From NCBI GenBank assembly GCA_013176395.1, contig JABMLP010000011.1, positions 1 through 64,000 of the forward strand: 64,000 bases of DNA, in the 5' to 3' direction. The notes below the pieces were generated by a model, which did no database searches, was not told where the DNA came from, and was given only the letters and a program-made list of their open reading frames with translations. Both the position numbers and the translations under genes were made by a program. The stretch comes from Venturia oleaginea (taxonomy: Eukaryota; Ascomycota; Dothideomycetes; Venturiales; Venturiaceae). Below, in pieces: positions 28,954-39,301 of the stretch; position 1 is the first letter of the stretch, and each line of letters opens with the position of its first letter.

Positions 28954-31900
28954 TTATCCCCTCCCCCCCTCTCTTGTAGATCGATGTGAGCGTAGTCTCT
29001 GAGGGCGTAGTATAGGTCCGTCGTTTTCAAGAACGTTGCCGTAGGCACTTTCAAAAGCGTCCAGAGCTGTAGTTTGTTGGAGTTCGCTAAGGGGTTCCCA
29101 CGTAGGATCAACGTAGCCTACCCACTTAACTAAGACTTCTCGCGTTTGTTGTCGACCTCGCCGGCGCCATCTTGCGGCTAGAATAGCCTCGATACCGTAT
29201 TCCTCGTCTCCTTGTTCAGTTACTATAGGAGGCGGCTGTGTATTATCTTGTATTTGTGAAGGTAGGGGATCTGTGCCAGCTCTCCTAAGTAAAGACGTAT
29301 GAAATCGGTTGTGGATTCCTCTGGGTGTATCAAGCTCGTAAGACATTGAGTTGATAACTCGTGTAACTGTATACTTCCCATGAATCCAGTCTAGTTTCTT
29401 ACAAGGACGTAGGGTTTTTACGTTCTTTAGGTTGAGCCAGACTTTGTCTCCCACTTTAAAAGAGTCAGCCGGAGCACGATCTCTATTAGAGTAGTATTCT
29501 TGCTGTTGCTGAGCTGATACCATTGACGTTTCTGCCCATTCTTGTGCGTCCTTCAATTTTGCTACAAGATCTTGTGCTTTTTCTTTTGGATTCTTAGGGG
29601 TTTCCTGGGGAGCTTCAACAGTTCCTATATGCTCAATGTTATAACCGTGGGTTAAGAAGAAAGGCGATAGGCCCGTAGCTTGGTTTGGTCTATTATCGAG
29701 GCATATTTGAGCAATAGGCAGGAGCTCGACCCAGTCGTTCTGACTAAATGTACAGAACTTACGTAGATAGGCTTCAACTTCTTGATTTCTTCTTTCCGTA
29801 GATCCATCAGTCTCAGGGTGATACGCTGTAGAGAGTCTTCTCTCTATCTTAAGAAGGTGACAAACTTCTTTCCAGAAAGCATTAACAAATTGCGTGTCCC
29901 TATCTGAGACTAGAGATCTAGGAAGCCAGTGTAATCTTACGTAGTTCTGCATAAATAGTTTTGCAAATCCTTCAGCTCCAAACTGTTCTTTAGGCACTGA
30001 GAACAGGATAGTTCCTTTACCCAAGCGGTCAGTAATAACGCAGAGTCTTGTGCATCTTTGGCTCTCTGGTAATTCGACTATGAAGTCTACTGAAATATCT
30101 TGCCAGATACGGCTAGGGACAGGAAGAGGTTTAAGTAAACCTTTCTTTTTGTCTCGCCAGACTGAAGTTCTTCCGCAGACGTCACAATTGCGTATAAACT
30201 GACGTATATCTTGAGCAAATCCCGGCCAGTAGAACTGTCTGGAGAGAATAGCAATAGTAGCTTCTCGTCCAGGATGCCCTGATAGGACTGAATCGTGTAT
30301 TTCTTGAATTACTCCTGTTAAGAGAGGCTCGTAGGAGGGCAACCAGATTCGGTCTCTATAGTAGAGCTGGTTATTTTCGACTTTACAATCTCCTATAGAA
30401 GTAGGAACCTTTAGCTTAGATGGGAACTGCCTATCTTGCTTTAGAACGCTTTGGAAAATACGTCTGTAGTCTAGATCTCCTTCGAGTGCAGTTTCCCATC
30501 TATCCCTTAGATCACCTGAGAGAAAGGGATTTTGTATAAAGGGGATAGGTTCTTTGTCTACTTCTTGAGCATTTTCTTGGGCAGCTTCTTCTCTTGCAGG
30601 AGTCTTATCCTCTAGAACGTTAATCCAAAGCTTTGGAGGTAATAACGTTCTAGTTCTTTCAACGATTCTTGGGTCTTGAATATCCTTTGGGAGATCTTGA
30701 TCCCTTCGAGTTAAGGCGTCTGGAACTACAGATTCAGAGCCTGGGCGATAGCCTAGTTTGAAGTTAAACTTAGCTAGTATCTGCGCCCATCTCATTTGCC
30801 TTTCATTTAGTTCCCTTTTTACCATAAACTTCTCAAGGTTCTTGTGATCTGTGAGGATAATGAATGGCTTACTTAGGCTTAGTAGCTCGCTAGTCCAATG
30901 GACTAGAGCTTTGACTATAGCCATAAGTTCTTTGTCGTGGATATCATAATTGCATTCGGCTGGCAAGTGCTTAGTAGAGAAGAAAGCACATGGTTTCCAG
31001 TTACCTAGCTCATCTTTTTGACTAAGTACTGCTCCGGAAGCCCAGCCTGAAGCATCAGGTTCTACTCGCGTAGGCTTATCTTCATCAAGTGCAGACAGGA
31101 CAGGTTCTTTGCAAAACTCTGCCTTAAGTTTTTGAAAAGATTCTTCTTGCTCCTTTCCCCATAAAAATGGAGTATTCTTCTTTGTAAGGCGAACCAGAGG
31201 CTCCCTTATTGTTGAGTTATCTTTTACAAAGTCACGGTAGAAGTTTGTAAAGCCTAGGAAGCCACGTACTCCTCGTAGAGTAGTAGGACGTTCCCATTCT
31301 TTAATTGCTTTGATCTTCTCCGGATCCATGTGTAGGCCCGTTTCAGTATCTATAACGAAGCCTAGATACTTGACTCGTTTGGTATTAAACTCGCACTTCC
31401 GAATATCAAGGTATAACCCAGCGTTAAGGCAGCTTTGAAGTATCTTTTCAGTCTTTTCTTCATGGTCTTTAAGGTTCTTTGAAGAGTATATTACTATATC
31501 GTCTAGATAAGCTGAGCAGAACTCGTCTAGGTATCGTCGAAGGATATAGTTTATATACCGTTGAAAAGACGCAGGTGCACCGGTTAAGCCAAAGGGAGTA
31601 ACTAGCCATTCAAATAGACCATATCTAGTTCGAAAGGCAGTTTTGAACTCATCTCCCGTTGCGATTCGAATCTTGTGGAAGGCAGCATTTACATCAAGCT
31701 TACTAAGATACTTAGCACGAGCTAAGGTTAGTAAAGTCTCTTTTACTAACGGTAGCGGGTACCTATCCTTTCGAGTAATTGCGTTTAAGGCTCGGTAGTC
31801 TACGCAAAAGCGTAAGCCCCCTCCTGGTTTCTTCACAAAGAGAACTGGAGACGCAGCAACTGATTTACTCTCTCGGATAAAGCCTTTATCTAGTAGCTCT

Positions 31901-32739
31901 GTAAGAGTCCTTCGCAAAACAAGGAGTTGTTCTCGACCCATACCATATAGAGGTCCCCAAGGAAGTGGTTTTCCTTCTTCTATAGGTATTTCGTGATCAA
32001 TCCCAGGGCGATGCGGTGGTAGTCTCTCGGCCCTTTTAGGATCAAAGACAGCAGCGTACTTATGAAACCTCTTAGGTAGCAATTCCAGTATTTGCTCTGT
32101 TGTCAAAGGGACTTTCGGCTTCAAGGCAATATCAATATCTCGAAGAGTAACAGCAAATACTCTAGACGCGTCTTTGATTTTCTCAAGTGTAGAAGTGACA
32201 AGGCGGTGGAATCTTACGGGCGCTACTTGTTGTATATCAAGTTTGTCTTCAAATTTAGCATCGCGAATGCTAATCCCGTTTGCAAAGGTAAGAGTACCTT
32301 TAGATTCATTGATAACGGCTTTGGTGTCCTTGAGAAAAGGCCTGCCTAGTAGAAGATCCTCAAATTGTCCCGGGACTATATAAGCAAAAGCGTTGCATAT
32401 AAGTCCCCCTAAATCTAGGTTCAACTTCGCAATTTTTGTCACTTGGGTCTGTCCTTCTTCCTTAAGAACTCCACCTATAGTACGCGGACTAATAGGGAGT
32501 ACTTCAAGGTCCATCTGCGAAGCTTTCTCCTCGTTTATTGATGCGTAGCAGCTAGATCCATTATCAAGGAGAGTTTTAAGAGAGTATATATCGTTCACTA
32601 TAGTATTTGTGTAGAAAAGGCGGGAGAGCATCTTGGGTCTGAACTGCTCCCATTCTTTTTCTATCCGAGAACGGTGTGAATCAGTGTCTTTGTTCGAATT
32701 CAAAATACTATTTACTCTCTCAATTGACTCCTTTGACAA
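28954..32739 (-). CDS. Pol of element B copy 2 (intact)
   Basis: 1261 codons counted from a TTG at 32739; the real frame extends a little upstream (GKRVASIQSRGW) to the frameshift at the end of gag. Domains: protease with LLDNGSSCYASI at about residue 57-68 (Asn where retropepsins usually have Ser or Thr) and LLLGRPFL; RT with FCVDYRALNAITRKDRYPLP and YLDD at about 411; RNase H with EPDASGWASGAVLSQ (about 560) and TDHKNL; integrase with H-x-H/CDVC zinc part (about 815-852), SVDFIVELP, VSDRDTQF and HPETDGSTERRNQ; chromodomain EYGIEAILA...VLVKWVGY near the end. It encodes all enzymes needed for copying and insertion. The stop lies exactly at the LTR edge. Confidence 0.95.
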   Translation of the reverse strand: MSKESIERVNSILNSNKDTDSHRSRIEKEWEQFRPKMLSRLFYTNTIVNDIYSLKTLLDNGSSCYASINEEKASQMDLEVLPISPRTIGGVLKEEGQTQVTKIAKLNLDLGGLICNAFAYIVPGQFEDLLLGRPFLKDTKAVINESKGTLTFANGISIRDAKFEDKLDIQQVAPVRFHRLVTSTLEKIKDASRVFAVTLRDIDIALKPKVPLTTEQILELLPKRFHKYAAVFDPKRAERLPPHRPGIDHEIPIEEGKPLPWGPLYGMGREQLLVLRRTLTELLDKGFIRESKSVAASPVLFVKKPGGGLRFCVDYRALNAITRKDRYPLPLVKETLLTLARAKYLSKLDVNAAFHKIRIATGDEFKTAFRTRYGLFEWLVTPFGLTGAPASFQRYINYILRRYLDEFCSAYLDDIVIYSSKNLKDHEEKTEKILQSCLNAGLYLDIRKCEFNTKRVKYLGFVIDTETGLHMDPEKIKAIKEWERPTTLRGVRGFLGFTNFYRDFVKDNSTIREPLVRLTKKNTPFLWGKEQEESFQKLKAEFCKEPVLSALDEDKPTRVEPDASGWASGAVLSQKDELGNWKPCAFFSTKHLPAECNYDIHDKELMAIVKALVHWTSELLSLSKPFIILTDHKNLEKFMVKRELNERQMRWAQILAKFNFKLGYRPGSESVVPDALTRRDQDLPKDIQDPRIVERTRTLLPPKLWINVLEDKTPAREEAAQENAQEVDKEPIPFIQNPFLSGDLRDRWETALEGDLDYRRIFQSVLKQDRQFPSKLKVPTSIGDCKVENNQLYYRDRIWLPSYEPLLTGVIQEIHDSVLSGHPGREATIAILSRQFYWPGFAQDIRQFIRNCDVCGRTSVWRDKKKGLLKPLPVPSRIWQDISVDFIVELPESQRCTRLCVITDRLGKGTILFSVPKEQFGAEGFAKLFMQNYVRLHWLPRSLVSDRDTQFVNAFWKEVCHLLKIERRLSTAYHPETDGSTERRNQEVEAYLRKFCTFSQNDWVELLPIAQICLDNRPNQATGLSPFFLTHGYNIEHIGTVEAPQETPKNPKEKAQDLVAKLKDAQEWAETSMVSAQQQQEYYSNRDRAPADSFKVGDKVWLNLKNVKTLRPCKKLDWIHGKYTVTRVINSMSYELDTPRGIHNRFHTSLLRRAGTDPLPSQIQDNTQPPPIVTEQGDEEYGIEAILAARWRRRGRQQTREVLVKWVGYVDPTWEPLSELQQTTALDAFESAYGNVLENDGPILRPQRLRSHRSTREGGRG

Positions 32740-32786
32740 TTTTGCTCTATCTACTCTACGCCTCCATCCACGACTTTGGATAGAGG

Positions 32787-33809
32787 CTACTCTTTTTCCG
32801 AGTAGTCCTCTTCTTCAACTTCTTCATTCTCCTCAGTGGTTCCTTTGGCCCTTTTTGAACCAAGTTGCGTGACTCTTTCTACCTCTGTATCCAACCAGCA
32901 GTCTTTCATTCTATGGCCGGCCTTCCCACAGCGTAAGCAGAGGTTATTTGCCTTCCTATATTCATAGGCTTTAGACGAAATTTTTAACTTGTTTACGCGT
33001 GTAGGCTCCCAGTCCATAGCGTTCAGATCTTTAAAAGACTTCTCTTTATCTCTGAATCGTAACTTATCTTCTGAGGAAGAGAGCATCTTTGCTGTAGTGA
33101 TTTGCATACTTGTATTCAAAAGATCGGACACAAACTGCTGGTAGGAGGTACTCTGAGATTGGCCTATTCTCTGGTTTCGCAGCTCTTGATTTATTGCTTT
33201 GTGTAGAAATGCAATTTTAACAGCGTCAGGCCAAGTCATTCCTCCAGCATTAGCAAGAGTGGTTTCAAAACGGGGAAGAAAAGAGAAGAAGGGTTCTTTC
33301 TCTTTTTGTTTGATTGTGGACAGGCTTACAGTAGCTCTTTGTTGTTGTACTGGATCGCCATAGAAGTTGTCCATATACTGTAACAATTTCTGTCCCGTTT
33401 TATCTTCCTCTGGAGCTGTCTTTACGTAGGCCAGAGTAGCCTGAGCTGCGGAGCCTCGTAGAGAGGAGAAGATGTAGGCAAATTGGTTCCTACTATCCCC
33501 TATAGATTCTGCGTCTATCTCCAACTTCATCCTTGCTTGTTGAAACCACTGAGCCCATTCAGAACGCTTGCCATCAAATTCTTGGAGCTTAGGAAGTACA
33601 GCTTTCTTCCTATGTATTCTGTCTTTTTGTGAATTCTTAGTCTCTTGTCCTTCTACTACGTTCTCAGAGCGAGTAGTGTTAGGCAAGATTGTAAGAATAC
33701 GCGTAATAGCATCGTTCTGAATGGCTAGTTGATGTTGTAATGCTGCCATAGCTTCTTGTAGGGCTTGGGGTTCTTGAGGAACTCTTTGTTCCTGATCTTC
33801 TCCTTCCAT
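32787..33809 (-). CDS. Gag of element B copy 2
   Basis: 340 codons from ATG 33809. Coiled-coil N-terminus (ALQEAMAALQHQLAIQNDAI), capsid-type domain (LQEFDGKRSEWAQWFQQARM, FAYIFSSLRGSAAQATLAYV), CCHC knuckle CLRCGKAGHRMKDC, then an acidic end (EENEEVEEEDYSEKE). The stop follows TCG GAA AAA GAG; pol lies in the -1 frame and overlaps by about 27 bases, so a -1 shift at GGAAAAA is predicted. Gag forms the virus-like particle and packages RNA. Confidence 0.94.
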   Translation of the reverse strand: MEGEDQEQRVPQEPQALQEAMAALQHQLAIQNDAITRILTILPNTTRSENVVEGQETKNSQKDRIHRKKAVLPKLQEFDGKRSEWAQWFQQARMKLEIDAESIGDSRNQFAYIFSSLRGSAAQATLAYVKTAPEEDKTGQKLLQYMDNFYGDPVQQQRATVSLSTIKQKEKEPFFSFLPRFETTLANAGGMTWPDAVKIAFLHKAINQELRNQRIGQSQSTSYQQFVSDLLNTSMQITTAKMLSSSEDKLRFRDKEKSFKDLNAMDWEPTRVNKLKISSKAYEYRKANNLCLRCGKAGHRMKDCWLDTEVERVTQLGSKRAKGTTEENEEVEEEDYSEKE

Positions 33810-34473
33810 ATTTTCACCTATGAGAGATAATAGAGAGCACTACTATACACACTCCTAGGCTCTACTCTAGAGATTTGCTAGGCAGTATAGAGTCAATGCC
33901 TATTAGTATAGGAAGGTGACTATAGAATCCCAGAAGGATTTTTTACACTATAGTCCGCTCTGCAATCCTTATTACTAAGGACAGAGCTCCCAGGGACTGT
34001 GAAGGCCAAGTGTATTAAATCTCTCTCCCTAGCTCTTTCTTTCCTCAGCTTATTACAGCTTCAACTCCTAAGACTACGCTGTCTTAGGATGACCTGCCCT
34101 TGCTTCTTGGAGATTCTAGCACGTTCTAGAAAATCTCAGTTTGAATTCTCTTGAATTCCCTTTTTGGATTGGCCCTTTCGGTTGGCCCTTGCTTCTTGGA
34201 GATTCTAGCACCTTCTAGAAAATCTCAGCTTGAATTCTCTTGAATTCCCTTTTTGTTTGGCCCTTGAGGTTGGCCCTTGAAGTTGGCCTTTGAGGTTGGC
34301 CCTTGCTTCTTGAGTTAGGACAAGTGTCCTCTTCTTGAAATTCCTTTCTGTTTGGCACTTGAGGTTGGCCCTCGCTTCTTGGATTAGGACAAGTGTCCTC
34401 TTCTTGAAATTCCTTTTTGGAGCTTGCTCTCTGTGAGCCTTTCTTCCTTTGTAAGACTGAGGTACTTGGATAA
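33810..34473 (-). other. Leader of element B copy 2 with internal direct repeats
   Basis: About 660 bases between the 5' LTR and gag. On the plus strand it contains direct repeats: CTTGCTTCTTGGAGATTCTA twice (near 34096 and 34189) and AGGACAAGTGTCCTCTTCTT twice (near 34317 and 34386). The second is itself palindromic at AGGACAAGTGTCCT. These may be packaging signals. The predicted primer site next to the LTR has one mismatch (TATCCAAGTAC). ORFs here are simple reads of the repeats. Confidence 0.55.
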
Positions 34474-34803
34474 TGTAAAAGTTCAACCCTCAAAGGTGTT
34501 TCGCAAGTGAGGGAAGACTGCTTATATTTCAAGTATCTAAGTACAGAGAAGAAAGTGTAAGTACAGGAAGGATAGCTAGTATATAATCCTCCTCTTACAA
34601 TAGATCCTTCTAGAAAGTATCTTTAAATGGAAACGTGACAGCTTGCAAAATAGAACATGGCAGCTTGCGAAATAGAACATGACAGCTTGCAAAATAGAAC
34701 ATGACAGCTTGCAAAATAGAACATGACAGCTTGCAGAATAACAAGAGAACAATTGGAAATCCAGTCATGGATAAGCTAGAGAGAAGGATTCCATCCCTTA
34801 ACA
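34474..34803 (-). repeat. 5' LTR of element B copy 2
   Basis: 330 bp; five 22-bp units and a 2-bp shorter TATATA stretch than the 3' LTR. Confidence 0.96.
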
Positions 34804-34808
34804 GTCTC

Positions 34809-35291
34809 TCAAGATGGACTTGAGATGGATCCGGAAATTTACCAGAAGGTCCGCGATTGGCCGGTACCCTCGAACGTCAAAGGAGTACAGTCATTTCACG
34901 CCTTCGCGAATTATTATCGACAATTCATTGAAAGCTTTTCCGAAGTTGCAGAACCCCTCACGGGATTGATGAAGAAGGGGATTACCTTGGAATGGAACGA
35001 GCATGCGCAAAAGGCCTTTGACGCACTCAAGACACGATTAACAACGCCACCCATTCTGCAACTGTTTAACTCAGAAAAAACAGCCACAGTCGAGGCGGAT
35101 GCGTCCGATCGAGCCCTCGGAGCATGCCTCAGCCAACCCGATTCAGATGGAAAGCTTAGACCAGTAGCTTACCACGCACGAAAATTTCTGAAAGCAGAAG
35201 TCAACTACTCCACTTCAGACAAGGAACTCATGGCGATAGTTGATGCCTTCAAGCACTGGAAGCATTATCTTGAAGGAGCGAAACACAAGAT
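34809..35291 (+). pseudogene. RT/RNase H fragment of the third element C, right piece
   Basis: Continues the frame of 27936-28599 after removal of B copy 2 and one GTCTC. It reads MDPEIYQKVRDWPVPSNVKG, FANYYRQFIESFSEV and RNase H VEADASDRALGACLSQ, up to LEGAKHKI. It is cut off at 35291 and joined to the 3' end of a family A element. Confidence 0.92.
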
Positions 35292-35668
35292 ACGGTGATG
35301 TTTTTCAAAACGACGGACCGAGTCTACGTCCTCCTAGGCGTACAAAAGGCAGAACCGCCCCAACGGAAACGGGGAAGAAGAAGGGTAATGTCAAAGGATA
35401 GATCCTTTCTCAACTTATCCTGGATGGATTCTTAGCACTACCTGGTAGTCTTTCACGTGCGCCTAGCAGGGATTGTTTGAGGATTGTTTCACATGTATTT
35501 CTATTCCTTTCCATACTTCTCTGGACAGCATGTCCTTTTTTCTTATACGGAGGACATATATACTAGTCGTCCTTCCTACACTTACACTTTCTTCTCTGTA
35601 CTTAGATACTTGAAATATAAGCTGTCTTCCCTCACTTGCGAAACACCTTTGAGGGTTGAACTCTTACA
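35292..35668 (+). mobile_element. 3' end of a family A gypsy element (pol tail and 3' LTR)
   Basis: The only family A coding sequence in the window: GDVFQNDGPSLRPPRRTKGR, collinear with the pol tail of element B (GNVLENDGPILRPQRLRSHR), followed by a purine-rich tract and the LTR at 35399-35668 (TGTCAAAGGATAG...GAACTCTTACA). The frame runs nine bases into the LTR to TAG. The upstream part was lost at the joint with the C fragment; the 5-mers beside the LTR (GGTAA, GTATT) do not match, as expected for a 3' LTR of a truncated element. Confidence 0.85.
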
Positions 35669-36117
35669 GTATTTGAGAAATTGAAGTAGCAATAACAAAG
35701 CCTTTATCTACTCCATCAGACATAGCTAGTATCTCTGAGGCTAGAACACTTCTTGTTACTCTTTTTGCCTTAGTAGAAGACCAATGAATAATATTTCCTT
35801 TCAGTTGAAAAGAAAAATTATCCAGGTATTCATTACCAAGTACAATCAGAGAACCAATCCGGCTAGAAAGGTCTTTGTTATTTGCAAATGAGCCGTCAAC
35901 GAAGACATAAAGTCGTATTTGAGTAAAATTCAGTGGTATAAAGGTCAAACCTCTGGAAAGGTTCTCCTTTTGCCAAATAAGTCTTTTATTCAAAGCCTTT
36001 ACATCATCGATATCTGGATCTTGTTGTTGGGCAGCTACTGAAAGGTCGAATGCAGCTTCAGGTTGGCAGATTGATGCTATGTATGCTCCTCTAGCACGTT
36101 GCTGAACATAGCTTTCC
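35669..36117 (-). pseudogene. RNase H fragment of copia element D
   Basis: Minus frame SYVQQRARGAYIASICQPEA, AAFDLSVAAQQQDPD, LYVFVDGSFANNKDLSSRIG and HWSSTKAKRVTRSVLASEIL: copia RNase H with its catalytic Asp in FVDGSFA. It starts against the 5' LTR of element E at 36118 and is cut at 35669 by the family A LTR. It is probably the missing 3' part of the D element at 45443-48583. Confidence 0.85.
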
Positions 36118-36293
36118 TGTTATGGGCATGGCCCATGGTTGGTATAGGCTAAGAGCCTAAGCCTGATTGAGCCTAGTATAGAGAAAGAACCTCATTGAGG
36201 TTCTCTGTTTGTAGATACCTTCACTCCTTAACTGAATCTAAACAATCTTTGGCTACGAGTATGCTGCGTCTTTCCAGCTACCGTCCCGTAATA
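36118..36293 (+). repeat. 5' LTR of element E
   Basis: 176 bp, TGTTATGGGCATGGCCCATGG...CCCGTAATA. The end is TA where CA is usual. It includes AACTGAATCTA at 36230-36240, complementary to the site after the LTR. It has a perfect GGGCATGGCCCATGG-type palindromic start. Confidence 0.85.
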
Positions 36294-36304
36294 TAGATTC
36301 AGTT
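36294..36304 (+). promoter_or_regulatory. Predicted self-priming site of element E
   Basis: TAGATTCAGTT begins at the first base after the LTR and is the exact 11-nt reverse complement of AACTGAATCTA (36230-36240) within it. Confidence 0.72.
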
Positions 36305-36327
36305 CTTTACAAACCTAGGTGTACTTG

Positions 36328-37422
36328 ATGCGTAGCAACAGTACCCTATCGACTCCTACAACCTACAACCCTACTACCGACGACGACCCAATCGCGAGCA
36401 TTACGCAAGGAATCGACAAACTCTCAATGGCTCGAGCAAATTCGCCTGACACCGTACAACAATTGGTGGCAGCTCTGACCGCAGTCAGTGTTGATGGGAA
36501 CACCGGTGCAAAAGCTATTGCATGGCCTAAATGGGACGGGAAAAGAGACAACTACACGCTGTTCAGATGGCAGATCAAGACAAAAATCACTGTTGAAAAT
36601 GGGAAGCTTGGAAGCAATCAAGGAATATGCGCGAACATCTTCAACGGGCTTCCGACAGAGAAACAACAACGCGTCATCCAATGGCTAAGCAATGGAGAGC
36701 AACATGACAACTACGAACCCGAGTCCTTTATCAAGCATATGGACGACAAGTTCTTAGATCATGAAGCGGAAGCTAAAGCTCTCGACGAGCTGAACAAGAT
36801 TAGCCAAGGCAGCAGACAACCGTTCGAAGATTTCCGCCAGCAGTTCGAACAACTGACATCGCAAGCTGGATCCCTAGCGCCGCAAAGAGCCTCAAAGATC
36901 ACTATCATGAACAACGCGCTCAACTACTCCCTCCAACAGACCTTGAAATCAGTGCGATTGTCCAGGGACGACTACGACACTTACGTAAAAGATGTACAGT
37001 ACTTCGCGACGAAGACAGAGGCTCTATCCCACCAACGCCGCTATCCAAGTACGGATAAGGAGACGCCAACGACTCGAGGGAGGCCACAATCACCCCAAAC
37101 AGTCAGTCGTGACGCAGAAGGCGATGTCGAAATGACTGGCATCAACGCCCTTTCAGCGCAGATCGCAGCACTGATAGCTCGGGTCGATACACTCGGAAAG
37201 GATGCGAAGAAGGACCGACGACCTAGAGCGAAATGGCGATCCCAAACAGAGTTCTTGGCACTTATACAAGCGGGCAAATGCGGGCGCTGTAAGAAGCCCA
37301 AGCACCATCCGAACGTATGCGAATTCCGACCAGCAACACGTCCAAAGACTCAGGTCACTGCGGTAATCACACAGCATACCGATGACTCCCTACAGGAAGC
37401 CTCATCAGAGTCGGAAAACTAG
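36328..37422 (+). CDS. Gag of element E
   Basis: 364 codons from ATG 36328 (MRSNSTLSTPTTYN). Capsid-type domain (WPKWDGKRDNYTLFRWQIKT, CANIFNGLPTEKQQRVIQW), DFRQQFEQL, then CCHC knuckle CGRCKKPKHHPNVC. It ends TCG GAA AAC TAG, the same TCGGAAAA context as gag of element B; pol is in the -1 frame. It is undamaged. Confidence 0.88.
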   Translation: MRSNSTLSTPTTYNPTTDDDPIASITQGIDKLSMARANSPDTVQQLVAALTAVSVDGNTGAKAIAWPKWDGKRDNYTLFRWQIKTKITVENGKLGSNQGICANIFNGLPTEKQQRVIQWLSNGEQHDNYEPESFIKHMDDKFLDHEAEAKALDELNKISQGSRQPFEDFRQQFEQLTSQAGSLAPQRASKITIMNNALNYSLQQTLKSVRLSRDDYDTYVKDVQYFATKTEALSHQRRYPSTDKETPTTRGRPQSPQTVSRDAEGDVEMTGINALSAQIAALIARVDTLGKDAKKDRRPRAKWRSQTEFLALIQAGKCGRCKKPKHHPNVCEFRPATRPKTQVTAVITQHTDDSLQEASSESEN

Positions 37423-39301
37423 CTACCCTTGTGCATCGTCGCGCACGAGGGTCTGAAGTAGATGTACATGGCGAAGACATTACAAAGCTACCAGGCATAA
37501 GAGAAATCAAAGCAGCAAAGGATAGGATGGAAAGTACACCCTTCTTGATAGATACCTTGATCAATGGAACTTCTTTCACCGAATCCTTCTTTGATAACGG
37601 CTGCCTCCCTTATGCTGCTTTCAGCGAGAAGAGTGTCCAAACACATCGTCTACCGCGCATCCCAATTGACACCAAACAATTGGCACTGGCTAAAGAGAGC
37701 CACGAGAACGGAGAAGACCTCCGTATTACGCACACGACCTACGCTACGATCGACATTGATGGTCGAGCAGAGCGAGTCTATGGGTATATAGTGAAAGGAT
37801 TGAGCTTCCCTATTATCCTAGGCAAGGCATGGGCAGAGAGAAACTGGGTGCGATATATAGCAGCTAAGAGAAAGCTGCTTATTGGTCAAGGGTCCCAGCG
37901 CATCACGGTAAGAGAAAAGGGGTGGCTAGAACAGAACACCAAAGCGCGAGACCGGCTCGCTCACGTGCGGGCGGCTTGTCTAGTGTCAGGATCTGTATTT
38001 GCAGCTATTGTTGGAAGGGCCCAGCGACGGTTGAGAAGAGATGGACCGGATGGTACACAAGTGCTGGCTATCTCGATGTCGGATATCAACAAGGCCCTAA
38101 GCAAGTTAGCAGAAAGAAAACAGAGAAAGACTGAGGAAGAAATCCGACAAGAGATACCAGAAGAAATAGCAGAGCATGCTGATGCCTTTCTCGACGACGA
38201 AGACGGAGAGATCGCGCCCCATCAAGAGGGTCGCGATCACGTTATCGAATTGATACGAGATGAACAAGGTCGCGAGGCAGAAGTTCCTTGGGGCCCATTA
38301 TACGGCATGTCGAGGGAAGAGCTATTAGTCCTACGAAAAACACTTTCGGACTATATGGACAAGGGCTGGATACGCGCCAGCAACTCACCAGCGGCAGCCC
38401 CAGTCTTATTTGTAAGGAAACCAGGTGGAGGCATTCGGATGTGTGTAGACTATCGGGCACTGAATCGAATCACTCGATCGGACCGCTACCCATTGCCACT
38501 AATCCGAGAAACCCTACGAAATCTAGCAACAGCGCGTTGGTACACCAAACTTGACGTCAGAGCGGCATTTCATCGGCTCCGCATCAAGCACGGCGATGAG
38601 TGGAAAACGGCTTTTCACACTCGATTTGGACTATTCGAATGACTAGTTACCCCCTTCGGACTAGCTGGCGCACCCGCGAGCTTTCAACGATACATCAACG
38701 GAGTCCTACGGGAATCCCTAGATATCTGCTGTTCAGCCTACATGGACGATGTCTTGATATGGAGCGACGGCGACTATCTGGATCACATGGTTAAGGTTAA
38801 CCAAATTCTTGCCAAGCTCAAGACTGCTGGACTTCGGCTAGACTTAAGCAAGTGCGAGTTTGCTGTTCAGGAGGTCAAATATCTGGGGTTCATTATCACT
38901 GCAGGAGAAGGGATCAAAGTCGACCCAGAGAAAGTTGCCGCGATTAAAGAATGGGAGGCTCCAGTCAATGTCACAGGCGTACGCTCCTTCCTAGGCTTTG
39001 CAAATTTCTACCGAGACTTCATCGACAACTTCTCAGAGCTCTCCGACCCCTTAATCAAGTTAACACGGAAGGCCGTCGCTTTTGTCTGGAACAAAGAACA
39101 TGAGAACGCCTTTCAAGTCTTGAAGGAGCTATTCATCTCCGCCCCAATACTGGCTCACTGGAATCCAGACCTGGATACGGTACTCGAGTGCGACTGCTCT
39201 GGCTACGCGCTGGGAGGCACGTTGTCGCAGAAGGATATGAAAGGAAAACTACGACCAGTAGCATACTTCTCCCGCAAGCTCACTGTGGCTGAATGTAACT
39301 A
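37420..39301 (+). pseudogene. Pol of element E with an in-frame stop and 3' truncation
   Basis: After a -1 shift at GGAAAAC (37413-37419) the frame reads GKLATLVHRRARG and continues to 38642. Protease region FFDNGCLPYAAFSEKS has Asp-Asn-Gly like element B. RT includes MCVDYRALNRITRSDRYPLP; in LFE*LVTPFGL a TGA (38640-38642) replaces the conserved Trp. The same frame resumes with YMDDVLIWS and RNase H (ECDCSGYALGGTLSQ), and is cut at 39301 by B copy 3. Integrase is missing. Closely related to element B by protein sequence. Confidence 0.88.

Larger units (their letters stand above)
28600..34803 (-). mobile_element. Gypsy chromovirus element B, copy 2, full length, TSD GTCTC
   Basis: 6204 bp, minus strand, inserted in the C fragment: GTCTC at 28595-28599 and 34804-34808. 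Both LTRs, gag and an uninterrupted pol are present. The best candidate for a recently mobile element in the window. The 22-bp units differ between its LTRs (six on the left, five on the right). Confidence 0.97.
36118..39301 (+). mobile_element. Gypsy element E, 5' LTR to RNase H, 3' part missing
   Basis: 5' LTR, primer site, gag and pol to the middle of RNase H (VAYFSRKLTVAECNY), where B copy 3 begins. The remainder of E is not found on the other side of B copy 3. An identical solo LTR of this family sits at 46206-46381. Confidence 0.9.

Noticed and set aside
32092..32872. Short ORFs antisense to pol of B copies (also at 42750-43530 and 50520-51300)
   Set aside because: They recur only because the B copies are near identical; no domain, no start context, hydrophobic shadow composition.
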